Below are positions 35,579-44,101 of a DNA stretch of 64,000 nt, piece after piece. A program made the position numbers and the translations under genes. Positions within the stretch are counted from its first letter, which is position 1; the number at the start of each line of letters is the position of its first letter. Location of the stretch: positions 4,412,501-4,476,500 of the forward strand of contig NZ_CP017024.1 in assembly GCF_014522265.1 (NCBI RefSeq), written 5' to 3'. Source of the DNA: Pseudomonas oryzihabitans (lineage in GTDB: Bacteria; Pseudomonadota; Gammaproteobacteria; Pseudomonadales; Pseudomonadaceae). Under the pieces are notes generated by a model. It saw nothing but the letters and a program-made list of their open reading frames with translations, was not told the DNA's origin and made no database searches.

Positions 35579-38026
35579 TCAGACCTTGGGCAAGGGCCGC
35601 CACCCCCCGGCCGTACGCATCTCGAGGCACGCCGGCAGGCCATCCAGACGCAGCAGGTGCAACCAGCCGTTGCGCACCAGATCGCGCACTACGGACTGGT
35701 TGGCGATCACCTGATCGATCATCGCGCGCGGCGCCTCGATCACCACGTGCAGCCGTAGCGGACGATGCATCCACTGCTGGCCATCGTGCAGCGACTGGCG
35801 CGCCAGACCGGTGCGCAGGTCGCCGCCGTTGCCTTCGAACACGCCGATATGGCCGCCCACCACGTTGTGCAGCAACTTGTTGCCGCTGCCAAAGCGCAGG
35901 TTGTCGGTGGTCGAGGTGAAGTACTGCAGGTTGATCCAGTGCGCCACCACCATGGGCGCCGTCATGATCAGCTCCAGCACCCTGCCCTCCTGGTCTTGCC
36001 GCCAGTCGTAGTCGTGCAGGAAGACGCGACCCTCCAGGTCCACCGCGCGGGTGCGCGCCCGCGGCGCGGCGATGAAGGCGGCATTGCCGGCGAGGCCCCA
36101 TTCCGGCCGGGTCTGCGCCCAGTCCCGAGCGCGCCGGCGCAGCTGCCCGAGCAATCTGTCCGGCTGTTCCGGCAGCGGTGCCAGGCCCAGTTTGCCAGCC
36201 CGCTGCCGCCGCACCTCGGCGCTGGCGCTGTCCAGCGCCAGCCGCAGGCGCTGCCAGCTGGGCTGGAGCTCTGCGGGAAGCCCCTCGTACCCGAAGACCC
36301 GGACCTCATCCGTCGTGGTGTTGTGCAGCCCGGCCAGCACCTGGCAGTGCGGCGGCAGGTCGAGGCCGCGCACCCGCAGCCCGTCACGCACCTCGGGCTC
36401 GTTGAGCAGGCCGGCCAGTAGCCGCGCGTTGATCTCGCCGCTCTGGCCACAGCAGGCACCGCAGTCCAGACCCGCTGCCTGAGGATTATTGGCGCTCTGG
36501 CTGCCGTGGCCGAGCAGCACCAACAGGGACGGCACCGGCCCGTTGAGCCCCATGGCCCTGAGAATGCGCTCGGCCAGGTCGACCTGCTGCAGCCGGGACA
36601 TCGCCGGTAGCTGTGGTTGCAGCTGTTGCCGTTCGTGACGGCGCCAGGCGCTGAGTTCGGGCGAAGGCGCGCCACCGGCCAGGCCATAGGTCCGTCCCAG
36701 CAGCGCCCCGGCGTAGCCCAGCCCGACGCTTTCCACCAGGGTGAAGGTCGAGGCCGGCAGCCGCTCGAACAGCCGCCAGCGGCCCTGCCGCGCCAGGCGC
36801 CCCTGACGCAGCTGTGCCAGCTGGCGATCCCGTGTGGCATCGCCACTGCCCTCGCTGACCTGCAGTTGCGGCGCGAGCAGGCCCGGCAACTGCGGGCGCG
36901 TGGCACCGGTACCCAGCGGCGTATAGGCGATGGGCAGCCCGAAGAAGCCGGCGAAACCGCCGGTTTCCAATGTCGGGCAGGTCTGCTCCAGGGCGCGCCT
37001 GAGGGGCTCGGAACGTACGTCGATACAGAAGAACAGCTTGGCCAGCGGCACCGGGGGCAAGGCTGCCGGGATGCTCAGGCACAGCGCCTGCTGCAGGTGC
37101 TCCTGCCAGGCCAGCTCGTCGGCGCGCTGCCAGAGCTGCAGGGCCTGCCAGTTGGCCGAAGGCATCCGCTGCAAGCCCTCCTCCCAGGCCGCCCGCCAAC
37201 TGTGCCAGCGGCTCTCGGCATCGCGCCGGCGATCATCCACCAGCCACTCCCAGGCCGCGCGGATGGCCAGCAGCTCCAGCACCGTCTGGTCGTCCTCGCC
37301 CTGCAGCCGGGCCTGCCAGCGCCGATAGGCGCACCAGGAGGCCCAGCCCAGGTTGCGCAGCAGCAGGCAGTCGAACCAGGCGGCCCAGTCTGGCGCTGGC
37401 AGTCCCAGGTGTTCGACCGCCGCCTCCAGGGCCGCTTCGGGTTGCGCGGGCAACGCTGCGATCCGCTGGTGCAGATCCCGGCAGCCACTGAGGACGCTCA
37501 GGCCCCGGTCGGCCAGCAGGCTGGCGCGCCAGGTCTGATAGAGCCCGCCACCCTCTGCCGGACGCCAATCCGCCTGCTCGTGATCGAACCAGGCCGCGCA
37601 GCTCTGCCCGATCTGATGGGTGATCAGCGCCGGCCAGCCCGGAAGCGGGATCCCCGGCTCGGCCAGATCTTCCAGCAGCGGCAGACCGTGGCCGACCTCC
37701 GCGGGGGCGTCCAGTGCCTCCAGCAGCCTTACCGGCTTGCAGGATTCCCCCTGCTCGGCCAGCGCCTGCTGCAGATGGCGCTCGGCGATGCGACCGTCCT
37801 GCCAGGCCTGGCGATAGTCGGCGGCGTCCAGGGTCAGGCGGCTGCCGGCGCGCTGCCAGAGCTGCGCGGCCACGCTCTGCCAGGCCTGATCGCGCCGCTC
37901 CCACAGCGGGTTGACGGCGATCATGCGATCCAGCGGCCAGGTCGGCGCGATGCGCGCACAGGCCTGGCGGGCCGCCTCGTGCAGCGCCTGGTGCTTGGGG
38001 CTGGAAAGCGTTTCGAAGGCAGTCAT
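35579..38026 (-). CDS. dabA: inorganic carbon transporter subunit DabA (DUF2309)
   Basis: An 815-residue cytoplasmic protein, normal family length. The beta-carbonic-anhydrase-like zinc site is present: Cys334 and Asp336 (FFCIDVRSEP), His507 (LLGHGSQ) and Cys522 (GLDCGACCG), with the same His-to-Cys spacing as characterised DabA. It captures CO2 as bicarbonate with the energy of the membrane partner. The start at 38026 overlaps the dabB stop by 4 bases, so the two are translationally coupled, and GGAG lies upstream. Confidence 0.92.
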   Translation of the reverse strand: MTAFETLSSPKHQALHEAARQACARIAPTWPLDRMIAVNPLWERRDQAWQSVAAQLWQRAGSRLTLDAADYRQAWQDGRIAERHLQQALAEQGESCKPVRLLEALDAPAEVGHGLPLLEDLAEPGIPLPGWPALITHQIGQSCAAWFDHEQADWRPAEGGGLYQTWRASLLADRGLSVLSGCRDLHQRIAALPAQPEAALEAAVEHLGLPAPDWAAWFDCLLLRNLGWASWCAYRRWQARLQGEDDQTVLELLAIRAAWEWLVDDRRRDAESRWHSWRAAWEEGLQRMPSANWQALQLWQRADELAWQEHLQQALCLSIPAALPPVPLAKLFFCIDVRSEPLRRALEQTCPTLETGGFAGFFGLPIAYTPLGTGATRPQLPGLLAPQLQVSEGSGDATRDRQLAQLRQGRLARQGRWRLFERLPASTFTLVESVGLGYAGALLGRTYGLAGGAPSPELSAWRRHERQQLQPQLPAMSRLQQVDLAERILRAMGLNGPVPSLLVLLGHGSQSANNPQAAGLDCGACCGQSGEINARLLAGLLNEPEVRDGLRVRGLDLPPHCQVLAGLHNTTTDEVRVFGYEGLPAELQPSWQRLRLALDSASAEVRRQRAGKLGLAPLPEQPDRLLGQLRRRARDWAQTRPEWGLAGNAAFIAAPRARTRAVDLEGRVFLHDYDWRQDQEGRVLELIMTAPMVVAHWINLQYFTSTTDNLRFGSGNKLLHNVVGGHIGVFEGNGGDLRTGLARQSLHDGQQWMHRPLRLHVVIEAPRAMIDQVIANQSVVRDLVRNGWLHLLRLDGLPACLEMRTAGGWRPLPKV

Positions 38027-39549
38027 GAGCGGTCTCCAAGGGTTGCGCTCAGGGGCTGGGGCACACGCGCCGGCCACAGGCGAAAGGTCAGGCGGGTGAA
38101 GTGCTCATCCAGGTAGAAGCCGGCAAAGGCCAGCGGGTAGAGACGTTGCGCCAGGGCGCCGCGCGGCCGGGCCAGCAGCAGGCCCTGCAGCAGGTAGAGC
38201 CCGACCAGCATGACCATCGCCACCAGGGCCAGCGGCAGCGGCGCCGCAGCGAGGTGCTGGCCGAGGATCCAGCCGGCCGCCTGATGCCACAGCAGGTAAG
38301 CGCCGAGCAGCAGGCCGAACATGAGCAAGCCATGGGCTGGCTGGTCGCGGCGCAGGATCCAGGGCGCCAGGCCGATCGCCAGCAGCGTCAGGGCCACCAG
38401 GGGCAGCGCATGACCGGGCAGCAGCCAGGCGCAAAGCCCTTGCAGCAGCGCCAGCATCAGCGCGGCCACCAGCAGTGCGCGCAACAGCCCGTTCAAGTCG
38501 AGCGCCGCGGCCTGCGGCTGCAGGGCATGCTGGCGGGCGTGGGCGACCGTCTCACCCGCGGCCAGGAAGGCATGGGCCTTGTAGAGCGAGTGGGCCAGCA
38601 GGTGCACCAGCGCCAGTTCGTACAACCCCAGCCCGCATTCCAGCAGCATCAGGCCCATCTGCGCGCAGGTCGACCAGGCCAGGCGGACCTTGATGCTGAT
38701 CCGGGTCATCATCACCAGGGCCGCGAGGACCGCGGTCAGGCCGCCGACCAGCACCAGCAGGCTCTGCGCCGGAACCGCAGCGGAAAACAGCGGGGCGAAG
38801 CGCAGCAGCACGAAGCCGCCCAGGTTGACCACCCCGGCATGCAGCAGGGCCGAGACCGGCGTGGGAGCTTCCATCACCTGGATCAGCCAGCCATGCACCG
38901 GCAACTGGGCCGATTTCAGGATCACCGTCAGCGCCAGCAGCAGCGCCGCGCCCTGCAGCTCCCAACCGAGCGCACCCCCCGCGTGCACCTGGGCGTTCAC
39001 CGCGGCGAGGATCAGCGAGAGCTGGCTGCTACCGCCGGCCTGCACCAGCAGCAGGGTCGCCAGCAGCAGGCTGACATCGGCGAGGCGGCTGGCGAGGAAT
39101 TTCTTGTGGGCCGCGACGACGGCCTGCGGGCGCTCGCGGTAGAAGGTCAGCAGCTGGTGCAGGCACAGGCTGGACAGGATCCAGGCCCCGGTAATCAACA
39201 GCAGGTTGCCGCTGGTGACCACCGTCGCCACCGCCGCCAGGGTGGCCAGCAGGGCGAGCACGTAGCGCCGCTGCCCTGCTTCCCCCTCCAGATAGCGCCG
39301 GGAATACTCGATGATCACCAGCGCCAGCAGGCTGATGAGTCCGGCCATCGCCAGGCCGAGGCGATCAGGATCCTGGGTGCCGACGAGCGCCTGTAGCCAG
39401 GCCGCCAGCACCAGCAAGACACCCAGATAACCCGCGACCCGCGCAGGTATCCAGAGTTGGCTCGGTGAAGCGAGGAAGAGCGCGGGCAACAGCGCCAGGG
39501 CATAGACCCAGGGCAACAGTGGGGCGAGGGAAAACAGCAGGCCAGACAT
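38023..39549 (-). CDS. dabB: inorganic carbon transporter subunit DabB (NuoL-like)
   Basis: A 508-residue membrane protein of the proton-conducting NuoL/MrpA antiporter family with about 13-14 helices. LKSAQLPVHGWLIQVMEAPTPVSALLHAG carries the family's key lysine and proline-broken helix (given here as the region near 38820-38930), and HSLYKAHAFL the later conserved Lys/His. It uses the proton gradient to drive DabA. The ATG at 39549 has GGAG 8 bases upstream. First gene of the dabBA operon. Confidence 0.9.
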   Translation of the reverse strand: MSGLLFSLAPLLPWVYALALLPALFLASPSQLWIPARVAGYLGVLLVLAAWLQALVGTQDPDRLGLAMAGLISLLALVIIEYSRRYLEGEAGQRRYVLALLATLAAVATVVTSGNLLLITGAWILSSLCLHQLLTFYRERPQAVVAAHKKFLASRLADVSLLLATLLLVQAGGSSQLSLILAAVNAQVHAGGALGWELQGAALLLALTVILKSAQLPVHGWLIQVMEAPTPVSALLHAGVVNLGGFVLLRFAPLFSAAVPAQSLLVLVGGLTAVLAALVMMTRISIKVRLAWSTCAQMGLMLLECGLGLYELALVHLLAHSLYKAHAFLAAGETVAHARQHALQPQAAALDLNGLLRALLVAALMLALLQGLCAWLLPGHALPLVALTLLAIGLAPWILRRDQPAHGLLMFGLLLGAYLLWHQAAGWILGQHLAAAPLPLALVAMVMLVGLYLLQGLLLARPRGALAQRLYPLAFAGFYLDEHFTRLTFRLWPARVPQPLSATLGDRS

Positions 39550-39652
39550 CGTGCACACTCCATGAACACCAGATAGCGACAGTGTCCGGATGTGTACGAA
39601 TTATTTAAAATAGATTGATCAGAACCTAACGTTCACTTTTGAAGAACGAAGC
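39550..39652. promoter_or_regulatory. divergent dabB / lysR control region
   Basis: An AT-rich patch (AATTATTTAAAATAGATTG, 39599-39617) stands out against GC-rich surroundings, and CGTTC (near 39630) and GAACG (near 39645) form a short inverted repeat just before the LysR start. Both would fit promoter and LysR-box positions, but neither is a strong match. Confidence 0.35.
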
Positions 39653-40585
39653 ATGCGCCGACTCAATTTCCATCACCTGCACTACTTCTGGGCCGTCGCC
39701 AAGGAAGGCAATCTCACCCGTGCCGCCGAGGCGCTGCATGTCTCCCAGTCCGCCCTCTCTACCCAGATCCGCGTGCTGGAAGACCAGCTTGGCCATCCCC
39801 TGTTCATCCGCTCCGGACGCAGTCTGCGGCTGACCGAAGCCGGGCAGTTGGTGCTGGACTACGCCGACACGATCTTCGCCCTGGGCAGCGAGTTGCAGGA
39901 CACCCTGCAGAACACCCAGGAAGCCAACCAGACACTGCGCATCGGCTCCGTGGCGACCCTCTCGCGCAACTTCCAGGAAAACCTGCTGCGCCCCTTCCTC
40001 GGTCGTGAGGACCTGGTGCTGACCCTCGAATCCGGCAGCGTGGACGAATTGCTGGAGCGCCTGGCCCTGCACAAGCTGGACGTGGTGCTGACCAACCAGG
40101 CGGTGAGCGCCGACAGCCAGCGCACCTGGCAATGCCGCCTGCTCCATCGCCAGCCGGTGTGCCTGATCGGTCCACCGCGCCAGGACAGCCGCCCCTTCGA
40201 TCTCCACCGGGACCTGCAACAGGCCCGCCTGATCGTGCCCGGGCGCAGCAGCGACGTGCGCAGCCAGTTCGACGTCTATTGCAGCGGCCAGGGGCTGACG
40301 CCGCGCATCTGCGCCGAGGTCGACGACATGGCCCTGCTGCGTCTGCTGGCCCGCGACTCCGGCGACCTGGCCCTGCTGCCCGCCGTGGTGGTGCAGGACG
40401 AACTGCGCAGCGGCGCACTGCAGCTCTACGCCGAAGTCCCCGAGATCGCCGAACGCTTCTATGCGGTGACGCTGCAGCGGCAGTTCAGGTTGAGCATTCT
40501 GGAGGAGTTGCTGGGGCGGGCGGCCGCTCAGGCTGAGCACCCTGGCGCTGCCGTTGCAGCGAGGCCACGGGATTCAGCGGTATAA
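39653..40585 (+). CDS. LysR-type regulator divergent from dabBA
   Basis: A 310-residue LysR protein with helix-turn-helix NLTRAAEALHVSQSALSTQI (about residues 21-40). The opening LNFHHLHYFWAVAKEGN matches the NhaR/CbbR-like branch commonly found beside dabBA loci. It probably activates dabBA when inorganic carbon is scarce (inference). The right end lies near the AT-rich island. Confidence 0.9.
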   Translation: MRRLNFHHLHYFWAVAKEGNLTRAAEALHVSQSALSTQIRVLEDQLGHPLFIRSGRSLRLTEAGQLVLDYADTIFALGSELQDTLQNTQEANQTLRIGSVATLSRNFQENLLRPFLGREDLVLTLESGSVDELLERLALHKLDVVLTNQAVSADSQRTWQCRLLHRQPVCLIGPPRQDSRPFDLHRDLQQARLIVPGRSSDVRSQFDVYCSGQGLTPRICAEVDDMALLRLLARDSGDLALLPAVVVQDELRSGALQLYAEVPEIAERFYAVTLQRQFRLSILEELLGRAAAQAEHPGAAVAARPRDSAV

Positions 40586-40770
40586 AGCCTACTCAATGTC
40601 TTGCGCTCTAGAGCCATTTCTAACACCGTTTGGCCAACGCGTGGCAGATGTTGAGCCGGCTCTAACAAACCTTGCACCGAGAGGTACACTGGCGGCCAAC
40701 GTAATGCCCAACCTTCCAGACACCGGCGACGTTGCGCCCCAAATCCGCTATCCGATCAATGAGTACCAAC
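40586..40770. other. intergenic stretch, no gene seen
   Basis: GC content drops gradually here. TCTAACAC and TCTAACAAACC repeat loosely, but no integron site, tRNA end or transposase remnant could be supported. Confidence 0.4.
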
Positions 40771-41035
40771 GTGACATTCGTCATCCGCATCACCGCTGTC
40801 TCCCTCGAACGAACACTAACAATTGCTGTTAGTTCGCGAGCTCGGTACCACCGCCTTCATGTAGCTCGGCGGCAAGGGAGATCACGGCGAGCAGCTGCTG
40901 GAGGTGCTGATAAGGGACCTGAACGAACAGCCGGGCTGGTCTTGGCACCGGAGGCGGTGACCTTCACTAGCCAATACGGGACGCTAGCGGCCAAGGAGCC
41001 GGGCTGCACCGTTGATTGCGCGCTATATTGAGTTG
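40771..41035 (+). pseudogene. decayed NUDIX hydrolase copy
   Basis: Read across frames, this stretch gives VIRITAVSL, LLLVRELGTTAFM, an in-frame TAG, LGGKGDHGEQLLEVLIRDL, a frame change near 40930, GLVLAPEAVTF and KEPGCTVDCALY then TGA. Each piece lines up in order with the intact NUDIX protein at 35067-35483 (LLVRKRGTTAFM, PGGKVDPGEQPLEALIREL, EPGFRVDCALY). At least two stops and two shifts exclude function, and unlike the other broken genes here this one shows many changes, so it is a true relic. It sits at the left edge of the island. Confidence 0.85.
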
Positions 41036-41133
41036 AGATGGAGCCGGAAGGTCGGGATGAGGTATTTTTTGACTGACTAAAGCTATGGCCTTTCATCTCT
41101 TTAGGTAGCAAAAAACAAAAACCCAGAAGCCAC

Positions 41134-41158
41134 TTTTTAAAATTTTCTATTTTAAAAA
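41134..41158. promoter_or_regulatory. AT-only inverted repeat upstream of the island operon
   Basis: TTTTTAAAA (41134-41142) and TTTTAAAAA (41150-41158) pair perfectly around a 7-base spacer. It lies 40 bases before the first island gene, inside the region that must hold its promoter. It may be an operator or simply part of an AT-rich promoter. Confidence 0.4.
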
Positions 41159-41173
41159 CTCTTAAGACCAAAA

Positions 41174-41190
41174 CTCCTCAAAATCAGGAG
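41174..41190 (+). promoter_or_regulatory. possible Shine-Dalgarno hairpin of the island operon
   Basis: CTCCT at 41174-41178 can pair with AGGAG at 41186-41190, which is the Shine-Dalgarno 8 bases before the first ATG. A 5-bp helix with a 7-base loop would partly hide it, suggesting restrained translation. Marginal stability. Confidence 0.35.
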
Positions 41191-41198
41191 CTCGACAT

Positions 41199-42104
41199 AT
41201 GGATAATGTATCTTACAAAACTCTGCTAGATGAGACCCCGGAATACGCCCTAAAAGTAAAACAATACGCAAAGCTATTAATCGACCAAAAGATTTGGGAC
41301 TCGATATCTCACAGCAGCCTAGAGAGCTGGCTAAATAACTTCAAAAGCCAGGAAGAAGAGTTAATAGCAGCACTTCTTCTTGACGGGCTAGTCTATCGAT
41401 CAGCGCAACAGACTACATCATTGCTCATCGCCGCGCTTGAATGTGCACTGCCATTCGCCGTCTACAACACTCCAGACGCAATCATTTCTGGCCTAGATTT
41501 TATAAAAATTTTTAGTTCCAAGACAATTGACAATTCTATAAAAATAGTACCAGTCATACGCGATGCGGACCCGCCCACCAAAAGTGGGCCATCGATTGCA
41601 AGGATGTATCGTCGACAGCTGGGAATAAATGACGACTACATGATATGGCCTTGGCTTATAGACAGCAACGTAAAGGCAGGAGTCAAAACTATAGTATTCA
41701 TTGATGACGTATTGGCCACAGGAAACCAAGCATCAGATTTTCTAAAAGGACTTAAACTTGAAAGATATCCTGAGGTAGATTTTTCATACATACCACTATT
41801 GGCGCACGAAGACGGAATAAATAAACTTATAAAAGATCATCCCAAAATAAAAGTAAGTGCAGTGGAAGTAATTGACAATACAAATTGTTTTTTTAAAATT
41901 GAAAAAATGGCACAAATAGGCGACCTAGAGGATCTATACTTATCTGTCTCAAAAAAACATTTGAACAAAAGACTTTACAAGGGCATGGCCAAAGGCTACA
42001 AAGATTTAGCTCTGACTTTTTCTTATTACCATGCGACCCCAAATGCCAGCCTACCTCTTTACTGGTATGAAAGCGAAACCTTTAGCCCTCTAGTTAGGAG
42101 GTAG
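41199..42104 (+). CDS. phosphoribosyltransferase-like protein, island gene 1
   Basis: A 301-residue soluble protein. Residues 165-177 read IVFIDDVLATGNQ, an exact PRPP-binding loop of type-I phosphoribosyltransferases (two acidic residues Asp169-Asp170, then Thr174-Gly175). The hydrophobic strands before it fit the same Rossmann-like core, but the flanking helical regions match no nucleotide-salvage enzyme I recognise. It resembles the PRTase-like proteins predicted in bacterial conflict systems beside ORC/CDC6-like ATPases (from memory, unverified). Very AT-rich, unlike the host genes. The next ATG is 2 bases after its stop, with TAGGAGG in its last codons. Confidence 0.8.
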   Translation: MDNVSYKTLLDETPEYALKVKQYAKLLIDQKIWDSISHSSLESWLNNFKSQEEELIAALLLDGLVYRSAQQTTSLLIAALECALPFAVYNTPDAIISGLDFIKIFSSKTIDNSIKIVPVIRDADPPTKSGPSIARMYRRQLGINDDYMIWPWLIDSNVKAGVKTIVFIDDVLATGNQASDFLKGLKLERYPEVDFSYIPLLAHEDGINKLIKDHPKIKVSAVEVIDNTNCFFKIEKMAQIGDLEDLYLSVSKKHLNKRLYKGMAKGYKDLALTFSYYHATPNASLPLYWYESETFSPLVRR

Positions 42105-42106
42105 CA

Positions 42107-44101
42107 ATGCAAAACGTCGCCAATGAAATATCACAAGTAAAGCACTCTTTAACCAAAAACAGATCCGAGCACTTAGGAAAAGATGTTTGGAGCGATTTTG
42201 TAATACCACGTTTTTTTAGAAAAGTTGATTTAATCTCAACAATGCCAACTAGGTTGGAAGGAGGCAGAGGCAGCGGAAAAACGATGCTTTTACGCTACCT
42301 ATCGTATAACAGTCAATTTTCACCTAACAGATCAGATATCCCTGATGACGCTACAGATCGTATCGGCCTATACTGGAAAGCTGACACGCAATTTCTACGT
42401 CTTATGCAGAAGCGAGGTCTTGATAACGAATCATGGCTTCCAGTATTTGACCATTACTTAAACTTAAAACTTAGCCTGGAAGTCCTATCAAGCATAATAG
42501 CAATCTCGGAAAGCAGTTATAGAAAAATTGACTTTCACCATATAGAATCATCATATCTAGAAGGGATAGAAGATTTTGGATTTCAAAGCAAAAAATTCAG
42601 AGCCGTCGCGCGGGAGATAAATTCCAGAATAGTAAAAACAGAACTCGCGATTCAAAACATTCACGGCATTGATAGACTAGAGAAACTTCCGATCTCATTT
42701 TTACGCTTCATCGTAAGCAGTGTCATATCTATTTTCCCATGCTTGAAAGATACAGTTTACTCAGTCTATATAGACGAATACGAAAATTTACTAGATTACC
42801 AACAGAGGGTAATCAACACCTTGATCAAGGGCTCCGAGCCCCCACTAATATTCAACATCGCCATAAAACTTAATGGCATGTCTGAGACGCTTACTCTCAG
42901 CGATGAAAAGCTTGAAAATAGAGCTGACTATACAATAGTAAATTTAGACAAGCTAATTAATGAAAACAGCTTCGAAATTTTTGTGGCAGAAATCTTTTTG
43001 AAGAAACTGACTGAAGCGTCGCCTTCTATCGCCAAAGATCTAAAAATAGATTTATCCGGATGCTCTGACGCCAGCCAACTAGATAAAAGACACACAGTTA
43101 AGCACGAGGAAAATTGCCGAATTCTGATTGAGAAAATCTTCCCAGGGAGAACTCATCAAGATCTAGCCGATGAAATATTTTCAACACCCAGATATTTCAA
43201 CAAAGTAGTTACAGAGATTGAGCGAGCTCTCACGCAAAAATCAACCAAGCATTTAACCGCAAATGACTTTATTCTTTATAACCATAAAAAAGCAACTGTT
43301 GTATGCACCTCGCTACTTTACCGAAAAAACCTTACGCCAGATCAGGTGCTAGCAGAGCTTGAAAAACTTAAATCAGGAGAAGCAAATAAATTTAACAACC
43401 AGACAGATTGGGAGCATAACAATTTCATTGGATGCTACTTAAGAATAATACGCGCTAACAAAGCGAGCAGTACTTTTTATTCTGGATTTGACGTTTACTC
43501 TGCCCTATCAGGCGGGAATGTTCGGCATTTCCTAGAGCTGTGCAAAAGCGCCTTCTCACTAATCGACGACAGTGCACTTTCCGAAAGTTTTACCGTTGAT
43601 AGAAAACTCCAACATTTAGCTGCAAGAAATACCAGCGACGAACTAATTAAAGAAATTCATCGCTTTACGCCGCTTGGCTCACAACTCAGCAACTTTGTCA
43701 AAGCAATTGGTAAAATTTTTCAGCTATGCCAGGATAGAGACACTCAGAGTGAGACCGAAGTTACTCACTTTGGAATAAAAGAAGAAATATCCCCTTTAAC
43801 AGAAGAAGATGACCGGTTCTTTAAAGAGGCAGAAAAATGGGGGGTTCTCAAGGCAATTGAGTCCACAAAGAACAAATCTTCAGCGTCAGCAGCTACATAC
43901 GATTATGTTTTAAACCCTATTTATGCACCTTTTTTCTTGATTAGTTATAGAAAAGGTAGAAAAATAGAAATAGAAGCCTCCGCGCTTCGAAAGATGTACA
44001 TAAGTGGCGAGGCTGCTATAAATAATGATTTAAGAAGGAGCCTCCGTCTGTGGGGAGCTGAAGAGCCCACAGACTCTCCTAAACAGGCCACACTTCTATG
44101 A
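42107..44101 (+). CDS. ORC/CDC6-type AAA ATPase, island gene 2
   Basis: A 664-residue protein. Walker A is GGRGSGKT (52-59) and Walker B is VYIDEYENL (Asp223-Glu224), followed by a sensor-like strand (FNIAIKLNG). A long helical insert separates the two, and the C-terminal 250 residues are helical with a probable winged helix (EEDDRFFKEAEKWGVLKAI). This fits the ORC/CDC6-like ATPases of predicted defence operons. It is likely the nucleotide-driven sensor or loader of the system. It overlaps the next gene by ATGA (44098-44101), so the two are translationally coupled. Confidence 0.82.
   Translation: MQNVANEISQVKHSLTKNRSEHLGKDVWSDFVIPRFFRKVDLISTMPTRLEGGRGSGKTMLLRYLSYNSQFSPNRSDIPDDATDRIGLYWKADTQFLRLMQKRGLDNESWLPVFDHYLNLKLSLEVLSSIIAISESSYRKIDFHHIESSYLEGIEDFGFQSKKFRAVAREINSRIVKTELAIQNIHGIDRLEKLPISFLRFIVSSVISIFPCLKDTVYSVYIDEYENLLDYQQRVINTLIKGSEPPLIFNIAIKLNGMSETLTLSDEKLENRADYTIVNLDKLINENSFEIFVAEIFLKKLTEASPSIAKDLKIDLSGCSDASQLDKRHTVKHEENCRILIEKIFPGRTHQDLADEIFSTPRYFNKVVTEIERALTQKSTKHLTANDFILYNHKKATVVCTSLLYRKNLTPDQVLAELEKLKSGEANKFNNQTDWEHNNFIGCYLRIIRANKASSTFYSGFDVYSALSGGNVRHFLELCKSAFSLIDDSALSESFTVDRKLQHLAARNTSDELIKEIHRFTPLGSQLSNFVKAIGKIFQLCQDRDTQSETEVTHFGIKEEISPLTEEDDRFFKEAEKWGVLKAIESTKNKSSASAATYDYVLNPIYAPFFLISYRKGRKIEIEASALRKMYISGEAAINNDLRRSLRLWGAEEPTDSPKQATLL

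Noticed and set aside
36617-39396. Long open frames on the plus strand across dabA and dabB
   Set aside because: They are antisense to two convincing genes, are rich in Gln/Arg/Gly as expected from GC-rich antisense, and show no domain.
40586-40770. Possible integron attachment sites (repeated TCTAAC and GTTGAGC/GCCCAAC pieces)
   Set aside because: No pair of core sites with proper imperfect symmetry could be assembled, and no integrase or cassette array is present.
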